A stretch of DNA of 64,000 nucleotides from Silene conica (lineage: Eukaryota > Streptophyta > Magnoliopsida > Caryophyllales > Caryophyllaceae). This document shows, in pieces, positions 1 to 10,562 of the stretch. Each line of letters starts with the position of its first letter. The first letter of the stretch is position 1. Location of the stretch: positions 8,003,001 through 8,067,000 of the forward strand of contig CM055318.2 in NCBI GenBank assembly GCA_029255685.2. Reading direction: 5' to 3'. Below the pieces are notes generated by a model. The model worked only from the letters and a program-made list of their open reading frames with translations. It searched no databases and was not told the origin of the DNA. The translations under genes were made by a program, and so were the position numbers.

Positions 1-2586
1 CGACCTATTAGTCTTTGTTCAACAATCTATAAAATTATTTCGAAAATCTTAGCTACTCGTCTTCGGAGTGTCTTGCATAAGATAATCCACCCGTTTCAAG
101 GGGCCTTTACGCCTAATCGTTTTATTCAAAATAATATTCTTCTTGCCCACGAGATTTTTAACTCGTTTAAGCGTAAAAAAGGTAAAGGGGGTTGGATTGC
201 AATTAAACTTGATATGGAGAAAGTATACGACCGACTAGAATGGAGTTTTATTGAGGAAACATTTAAACAAATGGGTTTCAGTATCAAATGGACTTCTTGG
301 ATTATGGAATGTATAAAAACTGTCTCGTTCTCAGTGTTAGTAAATGGAAGACCGAGAGACGTTTTTAGACCCACTCGAGGTATTAGATAGGGAGACCCAC
401 TATCCCCGTATATTTTTATTATGTCTGCGGAGATTTTAGCAAGATCTCTACAAAAGAATAGTGATCTTAGTTCTAGTGATATTGGTATTAGAATTGGATG
501 TGGGATTGAGAAAATCCCTTTTCTTACTTTTGCGGATGATACGATCATTTTCGCTAAAGCCTCAAACCAAAGTTGTAGAACCATTAAGTCTATTTTAGAT
601 AAATTTTGCACAATTTCAGGACAGTTTGTTAATTTTGACAAATCCACTTTTCAATGCACTAGAAATATTGAGCGATCTCAACGGGAATCCGTTAGAGGTA
701 TTCTCCTTATGAACGAGGAAACTCATTTGGGAAAGTATTTAGGATGTCCTATAATAGATAGCAGAGTAACTAAAAATACTTTCGAAAGTATTATTCAATC
801 TTTTTGCACCCAATTATCGAAATGGAAAGCAAATTCTTTATCACAAGCAGGTAGACTAGTTCTGATCAATGCTAATTTAGCCTCGAAGGGAACTTTTCAA
901 ATGCAAAGCTTTCTTCTTCCCTCATCAATCCATAAGAGATTAGATAAGATTAACAAAGACTTTCTTTGGAATAAGAATCCTTCACAACGCTCCCCTAGTT
1001 TGATTGGTTGACATAAAGTTTGCTTACCGAAATCGATTGGTGGATTGGGAATAAAATCTTCTGAAGCCGCTAATAAAGCCCTTCAAATGAAACTTCTATG
1101 GAAAATCCTTATGGATAAGGAGAGTATATGGGTTAAAGTGATAACTAAAAAATACTTGAGAAATTGTTCACTATTTGATCATAAGCCTAACTCAGTCTCT
1201 TCTTGGCAATGGCGTAAGCTTGTGAGTCTTCGGACTCTTTTTAGAAAAGGATTGAGATGGCAGGTAGGTAATGGTAGCAATATTAAATTTTGGTCTGATA
1301 ATTGGGTTTTCTCGCACCCACTTACCAGCATTATGAGTGATGATGTTAATAGCCGCAATCTTAATCTTTTGGTTAAAGATTACATAACCTCTGACAAACA
1401 ATGGGATGTTTGTAAATTAGCCAATGTGGTAAATAACGATATTGTGAATCAGATTACTAACATTCCACTGCCACATAATGATATTCCAGATGCCCTCATA
1501 TGGGGGTTGTCCGTGGATGGAAATTTTTCTACAAAAACAGCAACTTGGTTAGCGCAAGGTTTGTTCGATCACGCTCATGATAAATGTAATTTTCAGTGGG
1601 TTTGGAAATTGAATATTCCGCCAAAATTGAAATTTTTTCTTTGGAAAGCATGTGTTGACGGCCTTCCAACGAAAGATAGACTTCTCAAAAGTCATATTAA
1701 TGTCCCACCTCATTGCATTTTGTGTAATCATCCTAGTGAAAATAAAGATCATTTCTTTTACGAATGTCCTTTGATTAGGTCCATTATCCAAGAAATGAAC
1801 ATTACTAGCTACAATAACTTTTTGTCAAAGTATGATAATATTGCAAGTCAAAGTTTTCTAACGAAGCTTAATTATCTAAAAGACTTAATTCCACAAAATG
1901 ATTTCGTTAAGATCATTTTTATTTGGTGGAATGCATGGTTTTATAGAAATGATATTATCTTTAATAATGTTAATCTCAATATAAACAAACTTATTACGTT
2001 ATGTAATAATAGCATTAAGGCCTGGAACGAAACTAGATATAAAGATCTCAACAAGCCTGAGAAAGTAAAGTGTGTTAGAAACACTTCTAGTAAGAAGGAA
2101 ATCTGGTGGGAGAAACCTAGAAATGGGTTTCTAAAGCTAAATTTTGACGGATCGAGAATAGATGGCAATAAAGCTGCTTTAGGATATTGTATAAGAGATC
2201 ATAATGGTGAAGTCGTGTTGCTAGGTGCAAAAAAGTGCGGATCTAATAGTATTATTGTCGCAGAAGCACTCGCCTTAAAAGAAGGTATTTTAGCCGCTAA
2301 ACACTTAGGAATCTCTAAGTTAATTGTGGAGGGTGATAATTTATGTGTTATCAACTCCCTCCGTAGCACTTGGCAAATCCCGTGAGAAATATCTAGTATT
2401 ATCAAGGATGTGAAACTTGATCTTCATCTTTTCGATGAAGTGATAATTAAACATTGTTTCCGTGAAGCCAACAAGGTTGCTGACTTCATGGCTTCCGTTG
2501 GACTTTCATGTCCAACTCTTTCGAGGTGGGTTGAAAGCCGGTGGCTTCAACTTACCTTATTCATTCGAAAGGATGAGATAGGTTAG
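1..2586 (+). pseudogene. LINE ORF2 (reverse transcriptase-zf-RVT-RNase H), three in-frame stops
   Basis: All parts share one reading frame from position 1 (starting RPISLCSTIYKII) to a TAG at 2584-2586. RT motifs seen are the LDMEKVYDRLEW block near 210, GDPLSPYIF near 391, and the catalytic FADD at 529-540. A zf-RVT segment (PPKLKFFLWKACVDGLPTKD, then CILC and H..C) lies at about 1600-1770. RNase H starts near 2130 (LKLNFDGSRI) and continues past 2385 to a VADFMA segment. Three stops interrupt the frame without any frameshift. TAG at 388-390 replaces the Gln of the conserved RQGDP motif. TGA at 1009-1011 sits where Trp is expected (IG*HKV). TGA at 2383-2385 also sits where Trp is likely. All three are explained by single C-to-T or G-to-A changes. 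The copy cannot make a full protein. Confidence 0.9.
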
Positions 2587-2621
2587 TCCTATCCAAGAGG
2601 ATCAACCTAGTTTCCTTACCT

Positions 2622-2625
<4 letters not shown>

Positions 2626-2652
<27 letters not shown>
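2626..2652 (+). repeat. Poly-A tail of the LINE
   Basis: A run of 27 A follows the 3' UTR of the upstream LINE, as expected for target-primed reverse transcription. Confidence 0.9.
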
Positions 2653-2654
<2 letters not shown>

Positions 2655-3028
2655 CGAGTAAGGGGAGTGGGGAAAAATGGTATAGGTAGAGACGTAGAAT
2701 CACTTATATTTTGTGAGAGAGACACTATCCATATTCAGCTTGTGACGGAAAACCTGTCTTGAATAACAATTTGTGATACCTAAATCTTTGGGGATGATTT
2801 TTTGTTTTTTAAATTTGCATTTGTGTGTTGATGTCAGCCTAGATGAGTAGTATCTCAAAAATTGGCAGGCTAAAAAAGTAGGGTGGAATTTAGTTGTAGG
2901 GAATAAATAATTTGTCTGTAATGTCTCGTTCTAATACAATTTCTACATTCTTTCCTATTTTAATGCTAATAAATCAACACTCTTTTACTACTACTCACAT
3001 CTTCCTTCTTCTTCTTATACAACTAGTG
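2653..3028. other. Intergenic; MITE remnant
   Basis: No gene is seen. At about 2705-2780 there is one arm of the foldback repeat family described at 3029-3217: GTGAGAGAGACACTATCC, a CAGCTTGTGACGG block, then an AATTTGTGATACC-like end. Confidence 0.5.
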
Positions 3029-3217
3029 TCACGAAGACGTGTACTATTCGTTATAAGTTAAAAACGGATAACAACCTCTCACACTATTACAAGTGAAATG
3101 GCAAGTGGGTTCTCTATTGAAATTTCAATTGATTTGTCACTTGCATATTGTGAGAGAGACGTTATCCGTTTTCAGCTTATGAAAGAGACAGTGTTCGTCT
3201 TCAATGAGAATTTGTGC
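3029..3217. mobile_element. Foldback MITE (long near-palindrome)
   Basis: The left half reads GAAGACG, CGTTATAAGTTAAAAACGG, then CTCTCACACTATTACAAGTG. The right half carries the complement in reverse order: CACTTGCATATTGTGAGAG, TTATCCGTTTTCAGC, then GTTCGTCTTC. The whole unit can fold into one long hairpin. Related arms occur at about 2705-2780, 46186-46282, 51590-51650, 51968-52135, 57780-57860 and 58720-58905. The right end is only about 5 bp from the putative TATA box of the EPFL gene. Confidence 0.65.
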
Positions 3218-3221
3218 TTCC

Positions 3222-3228
3222 TATAAAG
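3222..3228 (+). promoter_or_regulatory. Possible TATA box of the EPFL gene
   Basis: TATAAAG lies about 135 bp upstream of the EPFL start codon. It is followed by a CT-rich stretch at 3238-3300, typical of a plant 5' UTR. A second TATA-like string (TATTTATAAA) overlaps the ATG and is too close to act as its core promoter. Confidence 0.35.
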
Positions 3229-3360
3229 CTATAACCTTCTTTCATGTATCCTTTCATTTCCTTCATTTCATTTCCTTGTTTCTCTTCTTCTACCATTTTC
3301 CTATTCTTTGCCCCATATTTTTTTGTCAAATAATACATTTTTCTAACCTATATTTATAAA

Positions 3361-4206
3361 ATGGTTCGTCTCAATTTAATAACAATCACCCTACTTATTA
3401 TTTCGTCACTCATTTCAGTTCAGCTTTTTGCTCCTACAATTCAAGGTAACATAATTTTCAATTCGCTCTTATAAAATGTGTGTTATACTACTATATGTAC
3501 TTTGAGAAAGAGACAATATAAAATTCGCTCTTTACGATTCACGATTTGGAGGGTACTTGAGCAAATCCAACCTAGTTGAACTTACATTGTGCTTAGTACA
3601 TTCCATTTTTACGGAACGTACTAAAACAATAATATTATACGGAATATGACTATATGAGCATGGTGGTGCTGAAACTCGATACTATTATTGGTGACAACAT
3701 TATGAAGAATACGTGTCACTAAATTTTGGTATGAATGCAGGTAGGACGATGGTGCCCAATATTGCTAATAATGTGAGTTCAACAACTACATGTCCAAAGG
3801 TAAATGTGAGTTTAAAAATTTACATATATATTTTTTTCAATCAATATAACTAATTCAACTTATGATCTGAGTTCAAAACCCGTCAGTATTTAATTATTTA
3901 TACAACTTGTGACATAAGAACATTAGTTTTGACATAACATATAATTGGTGGTAATAATGGACAATGTGCTACACTTGGTAGATAACAGAGGTGCAGAAGG
4001 TGGCGGTGGTGGTGGTAAGAGGGAAGATGATGGGTTCGAGACCGCCGCGGTGTGAAGGAAGATGTGGTTCATGTGGTGGTCATTGTGAAGCAGTTCAAGT
4101 TCCTTCAGTCACTAACCTTGAATATGCAAGAGGTGGTCTTTCTTCTGATTACAAACCCATCACTTGGAAATGCAAGTGTTCTCAATTCCTCTTCAATAAT
4201 CCTTAA
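3361..4206 (+). CDS. EPIDERMAL PATTERNING FACTOR-like secreted peptide (EPFL2-like)
   Basis: Three exons fit: 3361-3445, 3741-3799 and about 3982-4206 (TAA at 4204-4206). Exon 1 ends in phase 1 at AAG|GTAAC; exon 2 ends in phase 0 at AAG|GTAAA. Exon 3 could start at 3982 or 3997, since both TAG| and CAG| acceptors keep frame. Exon 1 encodes a hydrophobic signal peptide (MVRLNLITITLLIISSLISV). The C-terminal mature region has the EPF/EPFL hallmark GSRPPRCEGRCGSCGGHCEA, then VQVP, then DYKPITWKCKC, giving six cysteines. The GSRPPRC...HCEA.QVP and YKP..WKCKC blocks resemble EPFL2. Family knowledge: EPFL peptides are apoplastic ligands of ERECTA-family receptor kinases and TMM, acting in stomatal patterning and organ shape. 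The spacing between the third and fourth cysteine is three residues; I recall two in EPFL2. Total length is about 119-124 aa. Family assignment is confident; the subfamily is inferred. Confidence 0.88.
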
Positions 4207-5700
4207 TTATTTATTATTTCTATTTATAATTTAGTATTATTTCATCATTTCTTTTTGGATGTGAGATTTGTAATTACTTTTGTCTCATATTTGTACTTAG
4301 TAATAATTAGTACTTGGTATATGTTTTTAACCATGTTAATGTATATACGTATGTGTTAAGAAGAAATTTATTTTGTATTTACTTCATATTTGTTGTTTGT
4401 TAGTGTCACCGGTTGGCACCCGCTGACATGCTCTAATGTACGGTTATTATTTTAGTGGAAGAACATATATTGCATGTGAAGGAATGAAATCGAGTATTAG
4501 GTTTATTTGTGAGTTGTGACGCAACCTCATTTTCCACATACTATCTATGATTACGTTGAGAAGATACCCTCGGCTTTTAGCTCCTGCTAAAATATAGGTC
4601 ATCCACACATCCTCAAAGTTATAAGATAAAAGAGAAGACGATATTGACTTTTAGCTCCGATTCCTTTAATCGAAGGAGATTATCTCTCTTGGTTGGATTA
4701 AAGAAAGTACTATGCCTTGTTTTTTTATGGCTTAATTTGAGTCCATTACAATTTAGCTCAACTTTATTCAATTTCGTTTAATTTTACTTTCTTTTAGTTC
4801 AGTTTAACTCATTTCTTCACAAATTAACTCATACTTCAGCTTCAATCAGTTCAATTCAGTTTTATTCAATTTAGTTCATCGTCAAAGTTCGACCATCAAA
4901 TATTGATGATTCAATTTAGGTCCTGTTTTTCTGGCTCAATTTCAGTTTATTTCAGTTTAGCTCATCTATATCCGGTTCAGTTTAATTTCATTTAGTTAAA
5001 TTCAATTCATCTTTTCATAAATCAACTCTTATTTCAGCGCTTAGCCGTCGAAAAGAAAAAGGGCTAAATATTTGACCAAATATTCATGAGATTGCATTAG
5101 TAAATTTGAAAGAGCAATAGTAGCAATCATTCAAGGGGAGTTTAAATGAGAAGAGACAGGACGACCAAATGAGAAGCAAGGACGGAAGATGATTAAAGGG
5201 TGTCAGGGTAAGATACTCTTTCATCTCCGCTTATGCTTATGCTTATGCTGTGTCTATTCATAGACCAACCCCCAGCTTTACACTAACTTATCACACTTGT
5301 TTCTCAACCTTCACGTCCTAGTCCTATATATACGACTACTCCGACCAGACCGAGCAAACGGTTTAAGAGTGCGATATGAGTGAATTGGGTGTTCAAACTT
5401 CTCAGACATACCATAAGTTAAATCACGTCATTCCCAATATATTTGCTTTTATACATTGGAGGATTGGATGGACATCATAAATTAGATTATGTTATGTGTG
5501 GATTATTAAGTGAAGAATCGGAATTTTCCAAACGGTCTTGTAACGGAAGTTTCTTCACCTTCCATGTCTATTCCGATTTTCTAAAGTGAAGAGTCAATTT
5601 CTCGAACATTAAGAAACTATACCAATCCTCATAACAAAGTTGACATTGGTCTTAATCCGTCGTTACAATTGATTATAAATACATTCGGCAAGCAACCCTA
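4207..5700. other. Intergenic; two adjacent TTCAGTTTA-rich MITE fragments
   Basis: No gene is seen. From about 4717 to 5075 there are two head-to-tail copies of a MITE family whose ends read CTTGTTTTTTTATGGCTTAA and CCTGTTTTTCTGGCTCAATT and whose body is rich in TTCAATTTAGTTCA. Better-preserved members lie in the bHLH intron (45889-46110, 46295-46517). The rest (5080-5700) is plain AT-rich sequence. Confidence 0.5.
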
Positions 5701-8700
5701 ATGTTAAGGAACAACGGATGGAAGACCCAAATAACAGAGCTCCGGGACGGTGACAAAAATACGAGCTACTTCCATCATAAGGCAAAACAAAGACGGACGA
5801 AGAATACTATAAGGGGCATCGAGCAGGAGGATGGGCGGTGGTGTACGAAGGAGGAGGAAGTCGTGAAGGTCGTTGAGGAGTACTTTACTAATCTTTTTAC
5901 TACCAGCTCCCCCACGGATTTTGATGAAATTATTGAATGCATGCCGGTTGTGGTTACGGCAGAGATGAATTTTAGTCTTGATCAACCTATTTCAAACGAG
6001 GAGATTAAGGCGGCTCTTTTCTGTATGCACCCCACCAAGGCGCCGGGACCGGACGGAATGCACGCGCTCTTTTATCAAAAATACTGGGATACGGTGGGAA
6101 GTGATGTATGTGATTTTATACGGAGTTGGTGGACTGGCGAGGGAAATATTGAGGCTATTAACACCACAAATGTGGTACTGATCCCTAAATGCAACTCGCC
6201 GAGAAAAATCACGGAATACCGTCCCATAAGTCTGTGCAATGTCATCTATAAGATTATTTCAAAGACCTTAGCTAACCGCTTGAAACCGTTCCTGAATGAG
6301 ATAATTTCGGAGAATCAGAGCGCCTTTACCCCGGGGAGACTTATTACTGATAATGCCCTTCTTGCTTTCGAAATCTTCCATGCCATGAAGAGAGGTGGAG
6401 AGGGTCGCCACGGCAATATAGCTCTGAAACTCGACATGAGTAAGGCATATGACCGAGTGGAATGGATTTTTCTTGATCAAGTTATGCGACGAATGGGCTT
6501 TTCTTCGAGTTGGCGCAATCGTGTTATGATATGTGTTTCAACTGTGGCACACTCTCTTCTCATTAATGGTAAGGCGTCGGGAATGGTCAGGCCATCCCGT
6601 GGTCTTCGGCAGGGGGACCCCATCTCCCCATATTTATTTCTTTTGTGTGCAGATGCCTTCTCATGCTTGCTCAGTGATGCCGTGACGAAAGGGAAGCTCC
6701 ATGGGGCCCTTGTGTGCCGTGGGGCTCCGCGGATATCTCATCTATTTTTCGCCGATGACAGTATTTTGTTTGCGAGAGCCAATTTAAGAGAATGCTCAGC
6801 CATAGCTGACGTGATCAGCAAATACGAAAGAGCTTCGGGTCAGAAAATTAATTACTCAAAATCAGATGTTGTCTTCAGCAAAAAAGTCCCTACTGATGTC
6901 CGCGAGGTCCTATGTCACACACTGGGTGTTCGTGAGGTTGATCGTCACGAGAAATATCTCGGACTCCCAACAATTATTGGTAAGTCCAAGAAAGTTGTTT
7001 TTGCTGCTCTTAAGGATAGAATATGGAAAAAATTACAGGGGTGGAAAGAAAAGATCCTATCTCAGCCGGGTAAAGAAGTTCTCATTAAGTCTGTTGTCCA
7101 AGCAATCCCCACATATATGATGAGTATGTTTGCCATTCCGGAGGGATGGATAGACGAAATTCACGCGATGCTCGCGAGATTCTGGTGGGGCACAAGTGCA
7201 GAGAAGAGGCGTATACACTGGTGGCGTTGGCAGAAACTCTGCAAACCTAAAACACAAGGGGGAATGGGTTTTCGTGATCTTCGGGTGTTTAACCAAGCTC
7301 TTCTCGCTAAACAAATTTGGAGGTTAGTGACTACTCCCGATTCTTTAGTAGGCAAGGTGTTGAAGGCTCGCTACTTTAAGAATGGTTCGGTGCTTGAAGC
7401 TAGGAGAGGTTATGACCCGAGTTTTACTTGGCGTAGCCTATGGGGGTCGAAGGCGCTTTTACTGGAAGGGCTGGGGTGGCGAATTGGGAATGGCGAAACT
7501 ACGGACGTGTGGAATGATTGTTGGATACCAGGAGAAAGAGGGCTTCTGAAACCTGCCCCAAATTTGGAATCCAGTGGTGATATGAAAGTGGCCAATTTCA
7601 TAGATGGCCAGAGTGGACTGTGGAAGGAAGCGGAGCTGCGAGATGTTTTACTACCTCATGAAGTGGATAGGGTCATGAGTATCCCCATAAGCAGAAATTT
7701 ACCACCGGATCAATTAGCATGGTGGCCTTCAAGGGACGGGAATTACACGGTTAAGACGGGGTACTGGTTGGGTATGGGGGAACCAGCTGAGGGCAATATG
7801 TTGGCTGTACCGGGGCTGGGAGAGGATGTCTGGCGCCAGATTTGGAGTCTTCAAGTTCCGCCAAAGCTCATTCATTTTATTTGGAGGGGATGTACGGGGA
7901 TGCTGGCTGTTAAGGAAGCGTTGTTCAGACGGCACTGTTGCGACTCTGAGTTATGCGGCTTCTGCGGGTCTGAAGTGGAGACCACTGTCCATGCTCTCTT
8001 TAGGTGCCAGTGGACGCGAGTTTTTTGGGGCGCTAGTGGCTGGGCAGAAACGTTGGCTGATGTCCCACAGGATTCTTTCGCGAGGTGGCTGGTGGGGTCT
8101 CTCCAGCGGATTGACAAACTAGACAAAGGTAGGTTCCTGGCATTGTTGTGGGCTATCTGGTCCCTGCGTAATTCGCGAATTTTCGAGGAATCACAACCGC
8201 AGGCTGAAGTGGTGATTGTTGGCTTGGAACGTATGGTCTCGGATTATCAAGGGTATATGGACTCGATGGATGGAAGGGGTATGGGCAGTCGGAGGGTTGC
8301 GGATTCTGTGCTGGGCGGTAATGGGTGGAGTCCGCCGGATTTGAATGTCCTTAAAGTTAATTCGGATTCAGCTATTTTCGAAGAGGGTGAAATTGGTTTA
8401 GGGGCGGTAGGGCGAGACTCTCAGGGGCGCGTTGTTTTCGTGGCTAGTAAGCGGGTTCGTGCTAGGTGGACGGTGGAGGTTGCGGAAGCAAGGGCTACTC
8501 TGTTTGGCCTTGAGACTGCTCGGAGGCTTGGCGTTGAGTGTGTGATGGCGGAGACGGACGCAGTTTCAGTGGTTCAGGCTGTTCGTAATAAGGCTGTTTT
8601 CCGTAGTAGTTTTGGGTTATGTATCCGGGATATTTGTAGCTTTGTCGAGTCTTTTGCTTTTCGTGGTCTTTCTCATGTGAAGCGTGGGGGTAATACGGTA

Positions 8701-8805
8701 GCTCACATGGCTGCGCGTTTGTGTTCGAATGTAGGGGAGGATTTGATCCTCATCGATGATTTTCCGCCCTCCGTCACTACCTTGGCGGAGTTGGACTTAA
8801 TATAA
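5701..8805 (+). CDS. LINE reverse transcriptase / RNase H polyprotein (ORF2 C-terminal part)
   Basis: An uninterrupted frame of 1034 codons. RT spans roughly residues 150-410: YRPISLCNVIYKIISK, LDMSKAYDRVEW near 240, RQGDPISPYLF starting at about 303, and the catalytic FADD at about 350-353. A zf-RVT domain covers about 709-775 (VPPKLIHFIWRGC, then CGFCGSEVETTVHALFRC). RNase H covers about 883-1015 (LKVNSDSA, AEARATL, AETDA, GGNTVAHMAARL). Function in full-length relatives: target-primed reverse transcription of LINE RNA. The endonuclease domain is absent, so this copy should not retrotranspose on its own. The Met at 5701 is only the first ATG after the truncation and probably not a native start. 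The lack of stops suggests a recent insertion. Confidence 0.9.
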   Translation: MLRNNGWKTQITELRDGDKNTSYFHHKAKQRRTKNTIRGIEQEDGRWCTKEEEVVKVVEEYFTNLFTTSSPTDFDEIIECMPVVVTAEMNFSLDQPISNEEIKAALFCMHPTKAPGPDGMHALFYQKYWDTVGSDVCDFIRSWWTGEGNIEAINTTNVVLIPKCNSPRKITEYRPISLCNVIYKIISKTLANRLKPFLNEIISENQSAFTPGRLITDNALLAFEIFHAMKRGGEGRHGNIALKLDMSKAYDRVEWIFLDQVMRRMGFSSSWRNRVMICVSTVAHSLLINGKASGMVRPSRGLRQGDPISPYLFLLCADAFSCLLSDAVTKGKLHGALVCRGAPRISHLFFADDSILFARANLRECSAIADVISKYERASGQKINYSKSDVVFSKKVPTDVREVLCHTLGVREVDRHEKYLGLPTIIGKSKKVVFAALKDRIWKKLQGWKEKILSQPGKEVLIKSVVQAIPTYMMSMFAIPEGWIDEIHAMLARFWWGTSAEKRRIHWWRWQKLCKPKTQGGMGFRDLRVFNQALLAKQIWRLVTTPDSLVGKVLKARYFKNGSVLEARRGYDPSFTWRSLWGSKALLLEGLGWRIGNGETTDVWNDCWIPGERGLLKPAPNLESSGDMKVANFIDGQSGLWKEAELRDVLLPHEVDRVMSIPISRNLPPDQLAWWPSRDGNYTVKTGYWLGMGEPAEGNMLAVPGLGEDVWRQIWSLQVPPKLIHFIWRGCTGMLAVKEALFRRHCCDSELCGFCGSEVETTVHALFRCQWTRVFWGASGWAETLADVPQDSFARWLVGSLQRIDKLDKGRFLALLWAIWSLRNSRIFEESQPQAEVVIVGLERMVSDYQGYMDSMDGRGMGSRRVADSVLGGNGWSPPDLNVLKVNSDSAIFEEGEIGLGAVGRDSQGRVVFVASKRVRARWTVEVAEARATLFGLETARRLGVECVMAETDAVSVVQAVRNKAVFRSSFGLCIRDICSFVESFAFRGLSHVKRGGNTVAHMAARLCSNVGEDLILIDDFPPSVTTLAELDLI

Positions 8806-8843
8806 TGATCCCATGTTTTCTTTCAAAAAAAAAAAAAAAAAAA
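5701..8843 (+). mobile_element. 5'-truncated LINE with intact RT/RNase H frame
   Basis: This is a plant L1-type LINE lacking ORF1 and the endonuclease part of ORF2. It begins close to the ELRDGDKNTSYFHHKA block that normally sits just before RT, a common result of incomplete reverse transcription. It ends with 19 A at 8825-8843. GC content is clearly higher than that of the surrounding DNA. I looked for a target-site duplication between the bases after the poly-A (starting GATAAACATATC) and the region before 5701 and found none that convinced me, so the exact 5' junction (about 5700-5740) is uncertain. Confidence 0.9.
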
Positions 8844-10562
8844 GATAAACATATCAATGATTGTCTAGAGAGTCCTATCTTTTAATCTTGAGCATAGTGA
8901 CAATATCGAGAAAAAGCTAAACAGTCGGCTGTGTTTGGCAAGACCGTTCAGTTTTACACCAGGTTAAAATTACAAATTTTAGTCACACGATCACAATTCT
9001 ACGAATCATACAGGGCCTCTTCAGTTACAGCAGGGCTGTAATAGCGCGCCTAGTTCAAATGCACAACCAAAGAAACAAACCTTAGATAATACTTCCATGT
9101 TTGGTTGAATCCCTACGTTTGTTCAATATATGTGAGGTATATTTTAATCAAACGTATAGAATTCACCAGACAAACAGAGTAGAGGGTAGATATCAATAAT
9201 CTTAGCAGAATTTAAAGCTCTATCTCCCTCAAAACGTTTCTGTGGCAATGGATAAACAAGGACGTCACAAGCTTGTGACCGTCACAAATAAGAATTTGCG
9301 ATGGATAAATTGCAGACACAGGAGTTAACAATCCCAAGGAATCAGAAAATAAAAACTAGGAACCAAAAAAAAAGCAAAAAGTCAGAAGGTATGGAGGGTG
9401 TCACAATGAGAAAAAGGGGAGGGAATTTGTTTGTATGCATGATAGTTACAGCTACCAAGTACACCAATTCACAGCACAGCACCACAACTTCAAATGCTGC
9501 CAATTCCTAATTCCCTACAGTGAATCTGAAGCATCTAATTGTCAGACCTATACTCTATACATGTTTCAGTGAAAGCCTACCTAAAGCCTCATTTACTGCT
9601 CTCAGTACCGGGTCGGACCACATACAACTACTGGGCAACTATCGCTATTGCATCTAAGACGGTATCCGTCACATTTATAGCGTAACCATCAGTGTAATGC
9701 AGCCATGACTGATTATAAGATCAAGATTGACAGTAATACTAATATCATGGGTTGAAAATACAGGAGGTGCTACTATAAAGTCAGAAGGGGAGGACCACAA
9801 AGAGGGAAGGACGGTATGAATCAAGTGCATGCATTATATAAAATCTAGACCGTATCAGGCTACCAGCATATTACTGTACAATTTGCGATTGTGTTACAAA
9901 TAGTTCATCGTGCAACCACCGAAATTAAGGGGCGGAAATATAAGCCGATACGCAATGGTTTTACTTTCAACTCTACAGAGAGTTTTCCAAAATAGCCTTG
10001 AACCATTTTGTGACTAGGCAAAAGTGGGAACCCTTATTTGTAAGCTACTTCAAATAGTATGATTGTACGACTCTCCAACCAAGTATCTAACGATTTAGGC
10101 GAACTAGATGAGTTAGTAAAGTCAATAGGAAGTGCTCCTCATGAATTCTAATCCCGTTTTGTTGGTCTCCTTGCGCTCGAGATAAAAATAAATGCTCTCA
10201 CCAAATGGGAATGCTCATATTTTCAGCATTTAAAAAAAAGACTGCAAAGTTGTATGTTGGTTTAGTTATTTGGGTTATTTGATAAAAGCTGATATTCTAG
10301 AAATACAATTGAGTAATTTCCAATAGGCATTTCAAATGAGCATTAACAATAATTTATTGGCCGAGCACCACCAAAAAATAAGACAGCTAAAATAAATGAG
10401 CTGCCAAAATGGCGTAAATTGCGTCACAGGAAGGTAAGAGCTGATCATTTATTAAGATTAATGTAAAACCAGTAGGAGCTAGTATTAGGCATAATGTCAA
10501 ACCAGAGACGCCTTCTTCCATCAAGGGCCAAAGGCAAAGGAAAATCTACTCGCCAAAGTTGA
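8844..10562. other. Intergenic, downstream of COX6A
   Basis: No gene recognised. The right part includes the 3' UTR of the minus-strand COX6A gene. Near 9240-9300 there is a GTCACAAGCTTGTGAC palindrome followed by AATAAGAATTTGCG, resembling the ends of the foldback MITE family. Confidence 0.5.

Larger units (their letters stand above)
1..2652 (+). mobile_element. Non-LTR retrotransposon (LINE), 3' part, decayed
   Basis: The window opens inside the reverse transcriptase of a plant L1-type LINE. The element runs through zinc-knuckle-like and RNase H regions, a short 3' UTR, and a poly-A tail at 2626-2652. The 5' end lies outside the window. The retained 27-A tail shows the 3' terminus is complete. 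No target-site duplication can be checked because the 5' end is missing. Codon use is AT-rich, unlike the GC-richer LINE at 5701, so the two belong to different lineages. Confidence 0.93.

Noticed and set aside
5701-8805. GC-rich island as horizontal transfer
   Set aside because: It is a plant LINE ORF2 with poly-A tail; different base composition is normal for a distinct LINE lineage.
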